Assembly (NCBI GenBank): GCA_023374025.1
Contig: SIJG01000066.1
Location: 62,001-126,000, forward strand
Length of the DNA stretch: 64,000 nt
From: Heterodera schachtii
Lineage: Eukaryota > Nematoda > Chromadorea > Rhabditida > Heteroderidae
Direction of reading: 5' to 3'
The position numbers were made by a program, and so were the translations under genes. How positions within the stretch are numbered: the stretch's first letter is position 1; each line of letters opens with the position of its first letter. The notes under the pieces are model-generated. The model did no database searches. It had not been told where the DNA came from and saw nothing but the letters and a program-made list of their open reading frames with translations. Positions 9,700 to 21,470 of the stretch are shown here, piece after piece.

Positions 9700-12160
9700 A
9701 AATCCAGGTCCATAAGCTTTTTTAAAATTACTTCTTTCATATGAATTCCAAAATAATTTAATCGATATAAATTAATGAACATACTTACAATAAACATAAA
9801 AATAATTGAGTTATAAATTCGAACAATGCCCTCAAATTAACATAATTTCACCTAAAATGAAAAAAATATATTTTTCAAATTGGAACAAGAATTAATATAA
9901 AATAAAATAAAATAGAATAAAATAGCTTATAATCCAATTGATTTGATATTATATTTATTTCAAATAATTCTTATTTCCAAGTATCGCAAAAAAAAGAAGA
10001 AGAATATTAAAAAAATGAATTGTCATTTAATCAAATAATCAATTAATATTTTAAAGAAAAATAATATATTTATTAATCATTTAGCACACTTTGTTAAGCA
10101 ATATTCTGCATCATATTTATGCCTTATGAATTATTGACAACATATGATATAACTTTAACAATTCCAACCACTATTTAAACATTTACCCAAAATTAAATAT
10201 GATTAGAAACCAAATAAAAAAAGGTTTATTAAAAAATATTAATGATGGATAAATAATATATATGCAATTTTCAATCTAATCGGATTTTCTTATTATTAAA
10301 TAAAAAAACACTAAAATTTTACTCCTTGGTGTATTTAACGACTCATTAAAGTTATTAAGGTCAGTTAAATTTTCGACTAAAAAAAGCATTTGACACATAA
10401 CTCTTTTAATAAATTAAATATATCCCACAAAACAGAAATATAAGGAAAATTAATAAATAATTCGTCCATATGAATTCAATGATAAGATAAACTAATCAAC
10501 ATAAAACAATAAACATATAAATAATTGAGGTAGTAATATAAAATCAATGTTTTTATTAAAAAATAAATTAAAATGACATTCGCAAAATTCAGCCAAAATT
10601 AGACGTATGTGTTCTGGCTTCATAACAACATGAGATTAAACTGCAAAATTATTCCAATCTAAAAATTAAATGCATCATAATAAAAGAAAAATTTTTAAAG
10701 TAAAAAACAATATTTTTATATGAGACTGAAATTGCCTTTTTTATGATAATTAATAAAACAATCTTTTGTTTATCATAAATAATCTCATTAATTTCTTGCA
10801 TCAATTTTTAAAAATAAATTAAATCGTAAATTGTACGAATGATTTTATTTGAGTTTAGGTAATAATTATTTTTTATTATATTATTTAAAAAGATGTCTAA
10901 AAAATTAAATTAATTCGTTTACAACTTTTTGGTAAAAATTTGTGGAATCATTTGTGGAAAATTATTAACACTTTTATATAATTCAATTTGCTATATTGAA
11001 CATTAACTTTTACTTAACTAATACCAAAAATAAATAAAATAAGTCAAGAATATAAAAGAATATAATTATTCAAGATTTAAGAAATTATTATACTCCATAC
11101 AATATCAATTTTTCTTTTATAAAAAATTTCACTTTATACTTTCAAATTATATTAAATTAGAAATTATTATGATGTTAAATAATAATGAAAAAAGAAATTG
11201 AAAAATTTATTTTTTTTACAATATTTACAAAATTATTAATAAAGTCTTAAAATTAAAATAAAGAATGCAATGAATTACAATATAGGAATTTATTATAGAA
11301 AACAGACATTTATAAAAGAAGAAAGAAAGAAGTGATGTTACTTATAATGAAAAACTAACGGAAGTTTATTAATTAGCAATTTTCACTATTTACAAAATCT
11401 TTTTTGATCTATAATAAGATTTAAGAATGGAAATATATGATCAAGATATTTAATTCAACAACTTAAATAATGACTTTTATTAATAAATGATTGAACAAAA
11501 AAATTTACATTTAATAATTTTACCAAATTTAATGATATTCTCGCTAATCCATGTCAACAAAATAATTTTTATAAAATATATTTTGTTTTTATTTCTACTA
11601 ATTTATTTTGGTTATCATCAACTATCTATTCATTTTAAAATAAATAATGCAAAAGCTATTTTATAAATTGATGAAATTTTAAAATTGTTTTTAAAGCATC
11701 GTTTTTATGTATTGATATAATTGCTTAATAGTTGGAGATATGAATGTATTAAGAATAGCTTCATATAAAATTCAAATGAAAGAAAAAGGTATAATAAAAA
11801 ACCAATTATTAATAATGAAAAGTAATTAATTTTTGGGTCGATGAAAAGGTTTCTTTTTCAATGTTTAAAAAATAAACAAAATTGAAAAATTAAATTGAAA
11901 ATTATTTTTAATATTTATACAATTTATCGCAAAATAAATGCGATTAAAAAGTTTTTAAAAAATAAAGTTCTTAAAATTTTTACAATATTCCCTTTATTAC
12001 AAACAGGAGAAATATTCTCCTATGAATCTTATCTGAGAATTTCAAAATAATCAAAAAATCTCGAAATGATAATTAAAAATAAAATTAAAGGTTTTTAAAA
12101 TTAAGAAAATGAGAAATAATCAAGTTAAAAACATTTCGCAATATCAAAAATTTCCAAAGC
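9700..12160. other. Gene-free AT-rich DNA
   Basis: No coding signal. At about 10605-10640 a GC-richer island (GTGTTCTGGCTTC) ends in CAACATGAGATTAAAC, one of the weaker members of the variable-core repeat family. Segments near 11140-11200 (GATGTTAAATAATAATGAA) resemble 2500-2530, which suggests old dispersed repeats. Confidence 0.7.
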
Positions 12161-12500
12161 CTAATCAAGGTAAATTTATTAAATTCAAATAAAACTAAAT
12201 TTTCACAATAGTTGAACTTATTAAATTCAAAAAATCTAAAACTAAATTTATTAATTTTATTCAACCGAAATAATGCCAGGCGAGCTGAATGCTGCTGAAA
12301 AAATTACACCGTACAAGAAAATTTTGGTAGAACAATAAAACCTAATGAAAATAAATTTATTAAATTCAAATAAAATGAACTAGTTAAATTGGGCCTTTCC
12401 ATGAAATTGAAATTAAATTAAGCAACAATTAAAAACCAAACCTTAAATATATAAGGTGCAAAATAATCAACTAGTTTAGTGAAATTGAAATTATGATTCA
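12160..12500. repeat. Diverged local duplication
   Basis: CCTAAT, then TAAATTTATTAAATTCAAATAAAA-like sequence, occurs at about 12161-12200 and again at about 12341-12375, roughly 180 bp apart. The two copies flank the small open frame at 12273-12338. GAAATTGAAATTA also occurs twice (about 12402 and 12481). Confidence 0.5.
12273..12338 (+). CDS. Possible 21-codon open frame, unrecognised
   Basis: ATG to TAA, 21 residues, reading MPGELNAAEKITPYKKILVE plus a final Q. It stands out because its codons (CCA GGC GAG CTG, GCT GCT, ACA CCG TAC AAG) are much less AT-rich than the surroundings and the frame is fully open. I recognise no family. It might be a real small peptide, a relic exon, or a chance frame in a GC-richer island. 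No promoter or splice context supports it, so confidence is low. Confidence 0.2.
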   Translation: MPGELNAAEKITPYKKILVEQ

Positions 12501-12556
12501 ACAAAAATTTTAACTAAGTCAAAATCAAAAGTTTCCGATTTACTAAAATAATCGAA

Positions 12557-12572
12557 CCCCCCCCCCCCCCCC
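12557..12572 (+). repeat. C16 tract
   Basis: Sixteen C residues after AATCGAA and before GTGTCTTGTC. Confidence 0.8.
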
Positions 12573-13990
12573 GTGTCTTGTCTCTAAAACAACAAACTAA
12601 TTAGTTGATCCTTTTATGCTGAAATTAATACATTATATTAGTTCATTATTGCTTTAGAATTAAACTCATTTTAAATGTGCATTCAATATAAAAGAATATT
12701 TTCACAAAACCTTATTTAATTATTCTTTTGTTTTTTCTTAAATTAATTTATAAGTACTCAATGAAAATTTTTTGATGGAATAAGAGATTTTAAATAAAGA
12801 AAAAAGATAAACATTTAATATACAATATATAAATAATCACATAAATAAAGTGCACATTTATTAACCAATTAACACATTTAATAACCAAAACCAAATAATC
12901 CACATGAACGAAAGAATATAAAACACTATCGTTATCAAAGAGATTTATCTTTCCATTACTATGGGAAAATATCAATTTAATGAAGAATTAATAAAAAAAA
13001 TTTGTACATTATTTAAATTTAATTTTATGGTTGACAAAAGCGCAATTTAATTTTTAATTAAAAAACAAAACAAGTTTCTTTCTTTTACAGTTTATATAAA
13101 TAAATTTTTATTTTTCTAATAAATCTATTATATTCAACCATAAAAATACAAAACACTTAAATAAAAATTTGAATTCTCAATTATAAATGATTAATTCTTG
13201 CCAAAATGTCCAAAAATTTTCAAAATTTTTTATTTTTTTGTTGCTATGGCAAAATTAAATTTTAGCGAAAAAAATTCCGGAAAATAATAATCTTAGAGAG
13301 TGAGAAAAATTAAAGCAAATGAATTTATATAAAAATTATAAATAAAAAAAATCTTATAATTAAAATTAATAAAAAATTAAAATGACATATTTATATATTT
13401 TATTAAAAAAAACTTAAGAATATAATTCAAAATTATATCAATTAAAAAGTGATTTGTATTATATTCGGTTTCTCTTTTTTTAATTAATTAAGCACTAAAA
13501 ATTTTATGATAATTTTTAAATCGATGAAAATAAACCCAAATAATTGAAAATACTCAACTGATAATTAGACATATTTAATTGATATTAATATTTGTTATTG
13601 AAAGGAAAGTATTTACTTATTATTCACCAAAATATTATCCCATTTTTGATATCACAATTTATAATCATTTAAAAGACCACTGAACATAAATTAAAACGTT
13701 TACTTTTTGTTATTTCCGCGATACATTTTTACGTATATTTCTATTAAAAAAGGGAAAAACATTAAATAAATTAAGAATTCCGAACACTGAGACGAATTAG
13801 CCAAAGGAATTAATAGGAAGTTGATTGGTTGCTTATTTACAAGATAAGTAATCATTTGCACAACTTATTGTATTGCGAATAGTAAAGTAATTTTAATTAT
13901 TAATTAAAATTAAGGCAAGAAATAAATTCCGAAATAAAATGATGACTAAATTTTTGAGAAAAAATAAAAAATCGAATGACTATTTATAAG
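12573..13990. other. Gene-free AT-rich DNA
   Basis: AT-rich throughout. The minus-strand frame at 12790-12975 is hydrophobic and AT-codon-driven, with no domain. Nothing else was seen. Confidence 0.75.
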
Positions 13991-14028
13991 GGCTCCCGAA
14001 AATGCGTCAATGGAAAATGCGTCAGTGA
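13991..14028 (+). repeat. GGCTCCCG-capped short repeat, copy 1
   Basis: GGCTCCCG is followed by two copies of a 16-bp unit like AAAATGCGTCARTGGA. The same cap followed by related 15-18-bp units (GGACAATCCGACAGT) occurs at 49545-49648, so this is a dispersed, internally repeated sequence. Its class is unknown. Confidence 0.5.
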
Positions 14029-17000
14029 AAATTTTAATTCATAATAACAAAATTCCGACCGAACCCGAATTAGAACAAAAAGTCGAAAATCATGATACGA
14101 AATAATCTCCTTTGTGATCAATCATAAGTTGCCATTTTTTAGGCAAGAGATCAATTCGGCGGGCCTAAAATCCAAGGAGTTAGAATTGATAAAGTAAATT
14201 TAGGTCATTTTTTAATAGGTATATTTGGTGACATATCTATGCAATGAAAAGGGATACAGAGAAAGAGAAAAATGATTAAATAGAGCAAATCTAATGCTAT
14301 AAGTATAAATTAAGGAAAAAATTTTAATTTATAATAAAGGGATTACTTGAGAGCAGAGTTTAAAATGGTCTCCAAAAATGGTGTTTTTCGGAACCACCTC
14401 TAACAAACTTTTTGTAATGCGATCTGAAAACAAATTTTATCTTAGTATCCATTAGAAAAGCTACTATCAAATTCAGGATTAAAGTACTGTTAAATATAAG
14501 TACGAATAAAAAATTTGATAATATATTAAATAATATTTCTTTACATTTCCTTAACAAAATAAATGTAAAATATAATTATTTAGTATCATATAAAAAATAG
14601 AAAATTTTTATATATTTTAAACTATTTTGCATATTTGGGAACGTTAAATATTTTAAAATTTTTACTTTATAAATTAATGAAATGTTTCAAAAAATAACCA
14701 CTTTTAAATTATCTTTAATTATAGATATTTATAAATTACTACAAAAAAATAATAATAAATTTATCTACCATCAATAATTAAATCACTATTAAATCCCGGT
14801 CGCTATTTTGCCCAAAATTTCCGGCCCAAAAGAAGTCTTGGTTAAATTTTAGGTTTGATTCAAAAAAAAATAGAATAATTTTTCAGTTAAAAAAAATTTA
14901 TGTTTTGTAATTTTCTAAACAAAATAATTGAAAATATAATTTTCAATAAATAAAATTAATCAAAGAAATATTTTGCAGATTAGGAATAAATAAAATTAAA
15001 AATTAAAAATAATAACTTAGCCAAAAATACAAAATACTACACTGATTAAAGCTTAAAAGGAGGCATTTATTTATTCAGAGAATACTTAATAAAATTTTTA
15101 TTAAATAACATTTATATTTTTGAAACTGCATAAAACGGTATACCATTTATTGTCATTTCCGAAATTAATTTGAATTTTTGAAAAAAATTCGTAAACCCAT
15201 AAATTTTTGATTTGAAGGAAAAAAAATCAGTTTAATTCATGAATTATATAATTTCATAATTGAGGCCTCTTATTTATTATTTCCTGAAAAATATTGAATT
15301 TACTTTTAAAAAAAGTAAAAATTAGTAAATTTTTTCAAAAAATTATAAATTCATCAACCAACTCAAAATTCATATTTCAAATTTATTAATAAATAAAAAA
15401 TATACAAAATAAAATTATTTTATTATCTATGTGCTGCATCAATACCTCCGTTTCAGTTCAAGAATTAAAAAAATAATCTTTAATATTTTTATTTGATTTA
15501 AAGACAACAGTCAAGAAAAGCTTCCAGCAGGAAGAGATTATGCGAAGCGTCGAACGAGCATGATGAACTTGAAAATAGAAATTTTTAGAAGTTTATAACA
15601 CCTAAACTTTAGCAAGAAATTTTGTAGGCTAATTTCAAATTTATGGAATGAACGAACTCACTTATTCGTTATTATTTTTCAATAAACAGTATAAGCTTTT
15701 TTTTATAATGCATTTATTTTATTTTCATTTTTCAATAATAACTATATTTATGAGAAATCATTCATTTTTGTCTTTCTCTAATGCACGGCGTTGCTTACTT
15801 TATTTATATTTATTTTATTTTTATATGAAAGATAAAAAAGATTAAATTATTCCTTTTCAAAAAATCTTATTTAAATTTTTGTTAAGATTTATTAGTTTAA
15901 ATGTTTATGGAAATTAATTAATAATTTTAATTAATGCTAATAAAATAAACTAAATTTTTCATTAAATAAAAAGTTTTTTATTTATAAATAAATGAGCAAT
16001 ATAATATATAATAAAGAAAATTCCCTTTATTTTTTATGCAGTTTTAATTTCAATATTAAATCCATTCTATTTAATTTTCTATATTTCTTATACTTTCTCT
16101 TGTTCATTTATTTTCCTAATAATTTAATAATAATATTTGAAAATGATAAGGACTGATTATTAAAATTGATAAATTTATTTTGATTTAAATATTATATATA
16201 TATTTTTTAAATTTATTTATGAAATTTATTTCTGAAAATTTTTCCTATAAATTAAAATATAAATAAACATAAAAAGGTATTAAACCTTTTTTTATATAAA
16301 AACAATAATATATAAATAATTATCGATAAATACCGACAAATTTATTCGGTTTTTTAGTGTCTGGATTAGTGTTTTGGTTTTACCTTTGAATTCAAAAATT
16401 TTCGAAAATAAATAAATTATTAAGTTAAAAAATAAATCGTTAACTAATAAAAACTTTACAATTTGAAATAATTTATACAATTTGTTGAATAAATAATAAA
16501 AGTTTTGTTTTTTTAATTCCCTTTTTAATTATAATATTTTCCTTAAACCTTCTCACATTCAAATGAATTTAAAAGTTTGTTTTTGAATATATTTATAACC
16601 TAATATGAATCATAATACAAAATCTTTTCTTGATTTCTTCAATCCCTTAATTAAATTCGGTCAATGTGTTAGTTTGATTAATTAATTGCATCAATTATTG
16701 ATATAATTATACAATTTTTACAATAGGTGAAATTCTTAATTATTATTTTTCAATTATCAATTTAAAATTATAATTAATTGGATCAAACGCAACAATAAAT
16801 TTACCAATAACTAAGTAAATTAAATAAAATTAACTTTAAAAAACATATTCATTATTAAATACAAAATAATAAAAAACAATTAAATTAAACTTAATTCAAA
16901 AAAAGTCAATCACACTTATTAAATATTCATTCGATTATTTTCTTCTTTTCTTTTGAGTAATTTAAATCATTATTATAATGTCTCATGAATGTAAATACTT

Positions 17001-17340
17001 TTATTCCTTAAATAACAATTATTAATTTTTCATTCCAATTAAAATTACTTGCTTATAATGAATTTGATCATTCGGATGAATAAATCTTATAAATTGCTAT
17101 TATAATATAATTTAATTAAAAATATTATCATTCATTTTATTTTTTAAATGACAGAACAGATTTTGCCATTAGGGTAATAAAAAATTAAAGAATTAAATTT
17201 ATTTATTCAAACAAGGAATATGGGAATACAAGATTTTTTAAATGAAAAAAAAATTACGAAAATGGGATTATTAATTATAATAATGAAATAAAAAAACATT
17301 AAAATAAAATCTAAATGAAGAAATTAGTGCAAGAATATCC
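14029..17340. other. Gene-free AT-rich DNA
   Basis: A mildly GC-richer patch at 14050-14200 (CGACCGAACCCGAATTAG, GCGGGCC) looks like decayed repeat. An island at 15510-15560 (CTTCCAGCAGG, GCGAAGCGTCG) ends in GAGCATGATGAAC, similar in form to other variable-core loci. From about 15.6 to 17.1 kb the plus strand becomes T-rich. Frames at 15648-15845 (plus) and 16292-16480 (minus) are low-complexity. 16792-16850 (CAATAAATTTACCAATAACT) is the upstream part of the dispersed repeat seen complete at 17430. Confidence 0.65.
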
Positions 17341-17429
17341 ATTTTTGGCATGGTCACCAAAACCCTCACAAAAAGAAATCCATTGATAAAGAATTTTTGG
17401 ATATTTATTAATAGAATCTAAATACAACT

Positions 17430-17640
17430 ATGAAATTCCAATAAATTTACTAATAATTTAAATTAAATAAAAATTCACTTTACAAAACAATCACAATATT
17501 AATAAAAGAAACAATTAATTGAAGGAGCTTATTAATCGAAGCCAGAGAAACCAAACAAAATAGATTTCTTCACATGAGAATAAAAAAGAAAAGAACAAAA
17601 TGTTGAATCAAAGCTAATTATTAACCCATAAATGATAATT
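17430..17640 (+). repeat. Variable-core dispersed repeat, locus A
   Basis: In order: an upstream conserved part, CCAATAAATTTACTAATAAT, shared with 16792 and 43308; AATTAATTGAAGG (17513-17525); a unique core of about 43 bp (17526-17568); then TTCACATGAGAATAAAAAAG. After that comes a downstream part with AATGTTGAATC and AAGCTAA, then ATTAACCCATAAAT. The downstream part matches the minus strand at 42230-42306. No consistent reading frame links it with the other loci. Confidence 0.6.
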
Positions 17641-19823
17641 AAATTATTTTAGATTATTAAAAAGTACTAAATAATATTAAAAATTATAATTTATCTTTAA
17701 TATTTAATTATACATAAGTTTATATGTTGTATAAATAATTTTTAGTAATACCATTATACAATTATTTAAAGGGTTTGTATATAGTGTTTGCTGAGCGATA
17801 AGAAAACTAATTAATTGGCAGCAACTAAACGAAAAGTCTTATTTTCACTTAAAAAAATATTTTTTGATTAAAAAATTATTTATTATTCACTTTGTTGAAG
17901 GTTTAAAAAAAAATTAAAAAAGGTCGGGACAGCGAACACATAATGTGGGCATTAATTTATATTTAAAAAATATTAAGTCTTTATGTAAAAATAAAATTTA
18001 ATACTTTTCAAAAGGATTAAATTTTATTTTAAATTTTTATATAATTAAAGGTTTAATATTTCATTTGAATTTTTTTAACATAATGAGTGAAATTTATCAT
18101 TTATTATTGATTAAATTTATTTTACCTTAATTATTTTATTTTATTTGTTTAAGTAAATTCCAATAAAAACATTTGCAAATGGAAACGCCCAATAAATCAC
18201 TTGATTAAAAATTATGGTACATTAACATTTTTTGGCAAAATCGTTAGGTAAAAAAAAAATTGATAAAAAAGGACAAAACTTATTAAAATATCACCTATAC
18301 AAATAATAAATTAAAAAAAATTATATCAAAATTAGCATAAATATGAATTACAAATTAATAAAAACCAAAATTTAAAGACATATTTATTCTTATTACATTT
18401 GAACAAATAAGCATAATAAATTAATCAAAATGCCATTAAAATACTATTGATAAGTCCCCTCACATTGCCCCACATTCCAAATTTTGTCTGCTTGAATAAA
18501 CAAATTCTAATTTCAGACAATAAATAAATTCCAAAAAACATTTCACAGTTAAAAAATTAATAATTTTTAATTAGTTAAAATGTAATTTTCTTATAAATCT
18601 TATTATTTTTGATAAAAAATAAGAATTAATTAAAGATACAAGCTTGAATTAAAAAAAAAATTTAAAAAAATAGGGCGGATTCGCCTATCAGGCCAAAGCG
18701 TTGAATTTATGCCAAGATGTAAAATTAACTATTAATAAATGAATTTTTAACGGTCAAAGAATAAGCAATGAAAAGAAAATGAATAATAATATGAAGTCTA
18801 ATGCCTACATGAATTCTAATTTATGATAATTTTTAATAAAGTTTTTCTATTTATTTATTTAGTAATTATGATTTGGATTCTATCATTTATAGGTTTATAT
18901 TAAACAATCATTTAATATTCTAATATAAAGATTATCAATTCAACGCATTAAAATATGAAAATTTAATTTAATTCATTGATATGAAAATTTAACAGAAAAT
19001 GACCATTCTTATGAAAAATGTTTATAAGTTAAACAAATGCTAATAATTTTTATGAAATAACTTTAAAAATTTAAATATAATTAAAAGATAAAACAAAAAA
19101 TTCGTAATTTAATAATATATTAAAATAAGTATAAAAAATAATTTTGTAAAAAGAACCCGTTAATAAAAAATATATTAAAAAAATAGCAAAGAACCATAGA
19201 CAATTTATTTAAGGGAAAAATGAAATTTTGAGATTGCGTCATATAATTTAATCATTTTATGAAAAAACTTTTTTAATTTATTCTACTATTATCATTATTT
19301 AAGCAATCATCTGATAGTTTTTTATTTAACAATGCATAATATAAAAGAAAAATTTTTAACCTAGAGAAAAAATACTTAAATTTTTAAAAGAATAATAAAA
19401 ACCAAAAAGCCTCCATTTATAGTAAGTATGTAATTTTAGGCAGCTTTAATCCTTTTATTCATTATTTAATAAGTGTTTCATAATAAATTAAATGTATAAA
19501 ATAAGACTTTATTTATTTTATCTTATGCAAATAATGATAATATTTCAACAAGAACAGTTAGAAATATTAATTTAAAATTATTAACGATTTTGAATAAACG
19601 AAACTATTTGATATCAAATGAAATGGAGGCGATACTCACCAAGTGAATTTTAATAATTGACTAAATTCGATATACATTATTTTTTTTGTGATAAGTTTAA
19701 ATACATACTTATATATCTATATTTGATAAAAATTATTTAAATAGTTCTTATAGAGTTGACAAAAAATAGTTCTGATTAAAAAAAAAAAACTAAAATAACC
19801 TTATTTTTTTTTAAAATAACAAT
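17641..19823. other. Gene-free AT-rich DNA
   Basis: Nothing coding was seen. An island at 18675-18721 (GGCGGATTCGCC, then GCCAAAGCGTTGAATTTATG) has a weak match at 23490-23519 (GCCAAACTATTGAGTTTTATG). Confidence 0.7.
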
Positions 19824-20460
19824 TTATAATGAAAAGGAAAACAAATCAACAATTAATCTCGACAATTTTTGTGGGCGAAAAAGGTGAAAATCTGGTAAAT
19901 TCGTAAAAAAATTTCTAGGGGGTGGTAAAATTTTTCTTAGAAGATGAATATGATGAACAGAAAGAGCACAAAAATTCTCTACAAAATGGCCTCTGGATGA
20001 GGGCTCTGTTAGAGGTGATTTAAGACTTTTGGGCCTTAATTTCTCCTGAAAACTTAAAAAATTCAACATAACTCTCCCTAAAAGACATATTTCTGTCCGC
20101 AAAATAAACAGAAATGTGAAAAAAGATTTGTTCTTTCTTATTTAGTTTGTTTTATCAGTTTCTTTTTGGTAGTTATTGAGATTTTGTTCGTTTTTCATAA
20201 GTGTCCTTATATTTATTTAACACCCCAATTTTGGAAAAAAATTCGTAAAATTTTTTTCCGTTGTCATTTCGTCTTGTCACTGTTAGAATCTTAATATTTT
20301 CAGGATTGCTACGTACAGTTAAAATTTCAACTCGATCGGTTCATGGGAATTGGTCAAACTAACAAAAAATAGGGTGTCCTTATATTAAATTAACACAGTG
20401 TATTACATATTTTTATCCTATCTTAGAGACTCATAAGATAAAGACAAAAAAGCGCCAAAA
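19824..20460. repeat. Decayed repeat block with 26-bp direct repeats
   Basis: Composition is richer in GC than the flanks. GTGTCCTTATATTTATTTAA (20199-20224) and GTGTCCTTATATTAAATTAA (20374-20396) are direct repeats. The second, read on the minus strand, begins TACACTGTGTTAATTT, similar in form to a Tc1/mariner terminus next to TA. The 92-codon minus frame at 19824-20102 has no recognised domain and no start or splice context that convinces, so it is not called as a gene. Confidence 0.35.
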
Positions 20461-20469
20461 AAAATTTTA

Positions 20470-20931
20470 CAGTTGGCACGCAACTCCCGGGTTAATGTTT
20501 TGGTCATTTCCCGGAGAAAGGTTTAACGTAAAGAAATCATTTTTGCATGAGAATTAACGAAGACCCTAGTCACTTAAATGTACTACACAAGATAATTCTC
20601 GGGCTCACTTCAGGGGAATAAAGGCCCAGATTTTATAATGGATAAAACCCAAAAAATTGCCCATGAACCAGTCATAAATTCCAATCATCCAAAATATTAG
20701 TCCTGATTTCTTCGAAAAGGACATTAGCTGGCATGAGCTACCACTTGGACCGAGGCTTTATGCCACGCCAAAGAATTTCAGCTGAGTAACTATTTTTGCG
20801 CATTTGACCCCTTGTAGCCTTCAAAATCTATGAAATTTGACCAATTTCGAAAATCGCCCGGAATTTTTAATATAAACAAATTATAATTTAGAAAATTGAT
20901 GCCCAAAAAATATTTTCCAAGTTGCGTGCCG
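20470..20931. mobile_element. Candidate MITE, TA-flanked, about 462 bp
   Basis: The left end CAGTTGGCACGCAACT and the right end AAGTTGCGTGCCG are inverted over 11 bp (GGCACGCAACT at 20475-20485, AGTTGCGTGCC at 20920-20930). Both lie directly next to TA dinucleotides, as for Tc1/mariner-type insertions. The left end has three additional bases before the shared part, so the termini are not perfect. The inside is less AT-rich than the flanks and has no transposase frame. Confidence 0.45.
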
Positions 20932-20959
20932 TAAGGATATCAACCCATTTCATAGACCA

Positions 20960-21160
20960 TAAAAAAATATAAATTAAACTTAATTGAAAAAAATACTAAA
21001 AAAACAAAAAACGAAAAATTAATCACAATTCATATAAGGCAACTTGTGTTGTCTCCATTTACATATGCTGTTTCTTGACCATGAGAACAAGAAAGAAAAG
21101 GAATTAATTGTTAAATCTAAGCTTAAAAACACATAAATAAGAACTAAAAACATTTTTATA
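20960..21160 (+). repeat. Variable-core dispersed repeat, locus B
   Basis: CACAATTCATATAAGG, then a core (CAACTTGTGTTGTCTCC and beyond, ending about 21075), then TTGACCATGAGAACAAGAAA. The downstream part, AATTAATTGTTAAATCTAAG followed by CTTAAAAACACATAAATAAG, aligns with 54941-55010 and 58591-58660. Confidence 0.6.
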
Positions 21161-21470
21161 TGTGCCTCATAACGCTGGAACATTTCAATTGTAAGGAAAA
21201 CATTTCAATTGCAAAGAAAAGAACAGGTCATTTTGGCGCCGACGTTTTGCGCGAAAAGCCAGGAACTTAAAAATAAGGAAAAACCACGAGCAAAAAAATA
21301 TTTATTAAATTTTAAAAATATTGAAAATCTTGTAAAAGGAAAAAGAAAAAGGCTAGGCCTATGCTTAACCCAAGCTTCTAAGCTAGGCCTAGACTTATTT
21401 TGTAAAAGTGTCGTGGGTGATGCTTCGAATATGGTTTTTCACAATTGCAATTTATATTAATTAACAGTTT
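21161..21470. repeat. Decayed repeat with inverted TAGGCCTA motifs
   Basis: CTAGGCCTA (about 21352) and TAGGCCTAG (about 21383) are inverted around CCAAGCTTCTAAG. AACATTTCAATTG occurs twice at 21178-21211. The 83-codon frame spanning 21209-21460 lacks an ATG start and a recognisable domain; it looks like repeat sequence. Confidence 0.4.

Noticed and set aside
19824..20102. 92-codon minus frame with basic N-terminal part
   Set aside because: No recognised domain; lies in a decayed repeat block and codon content follows the repeat.
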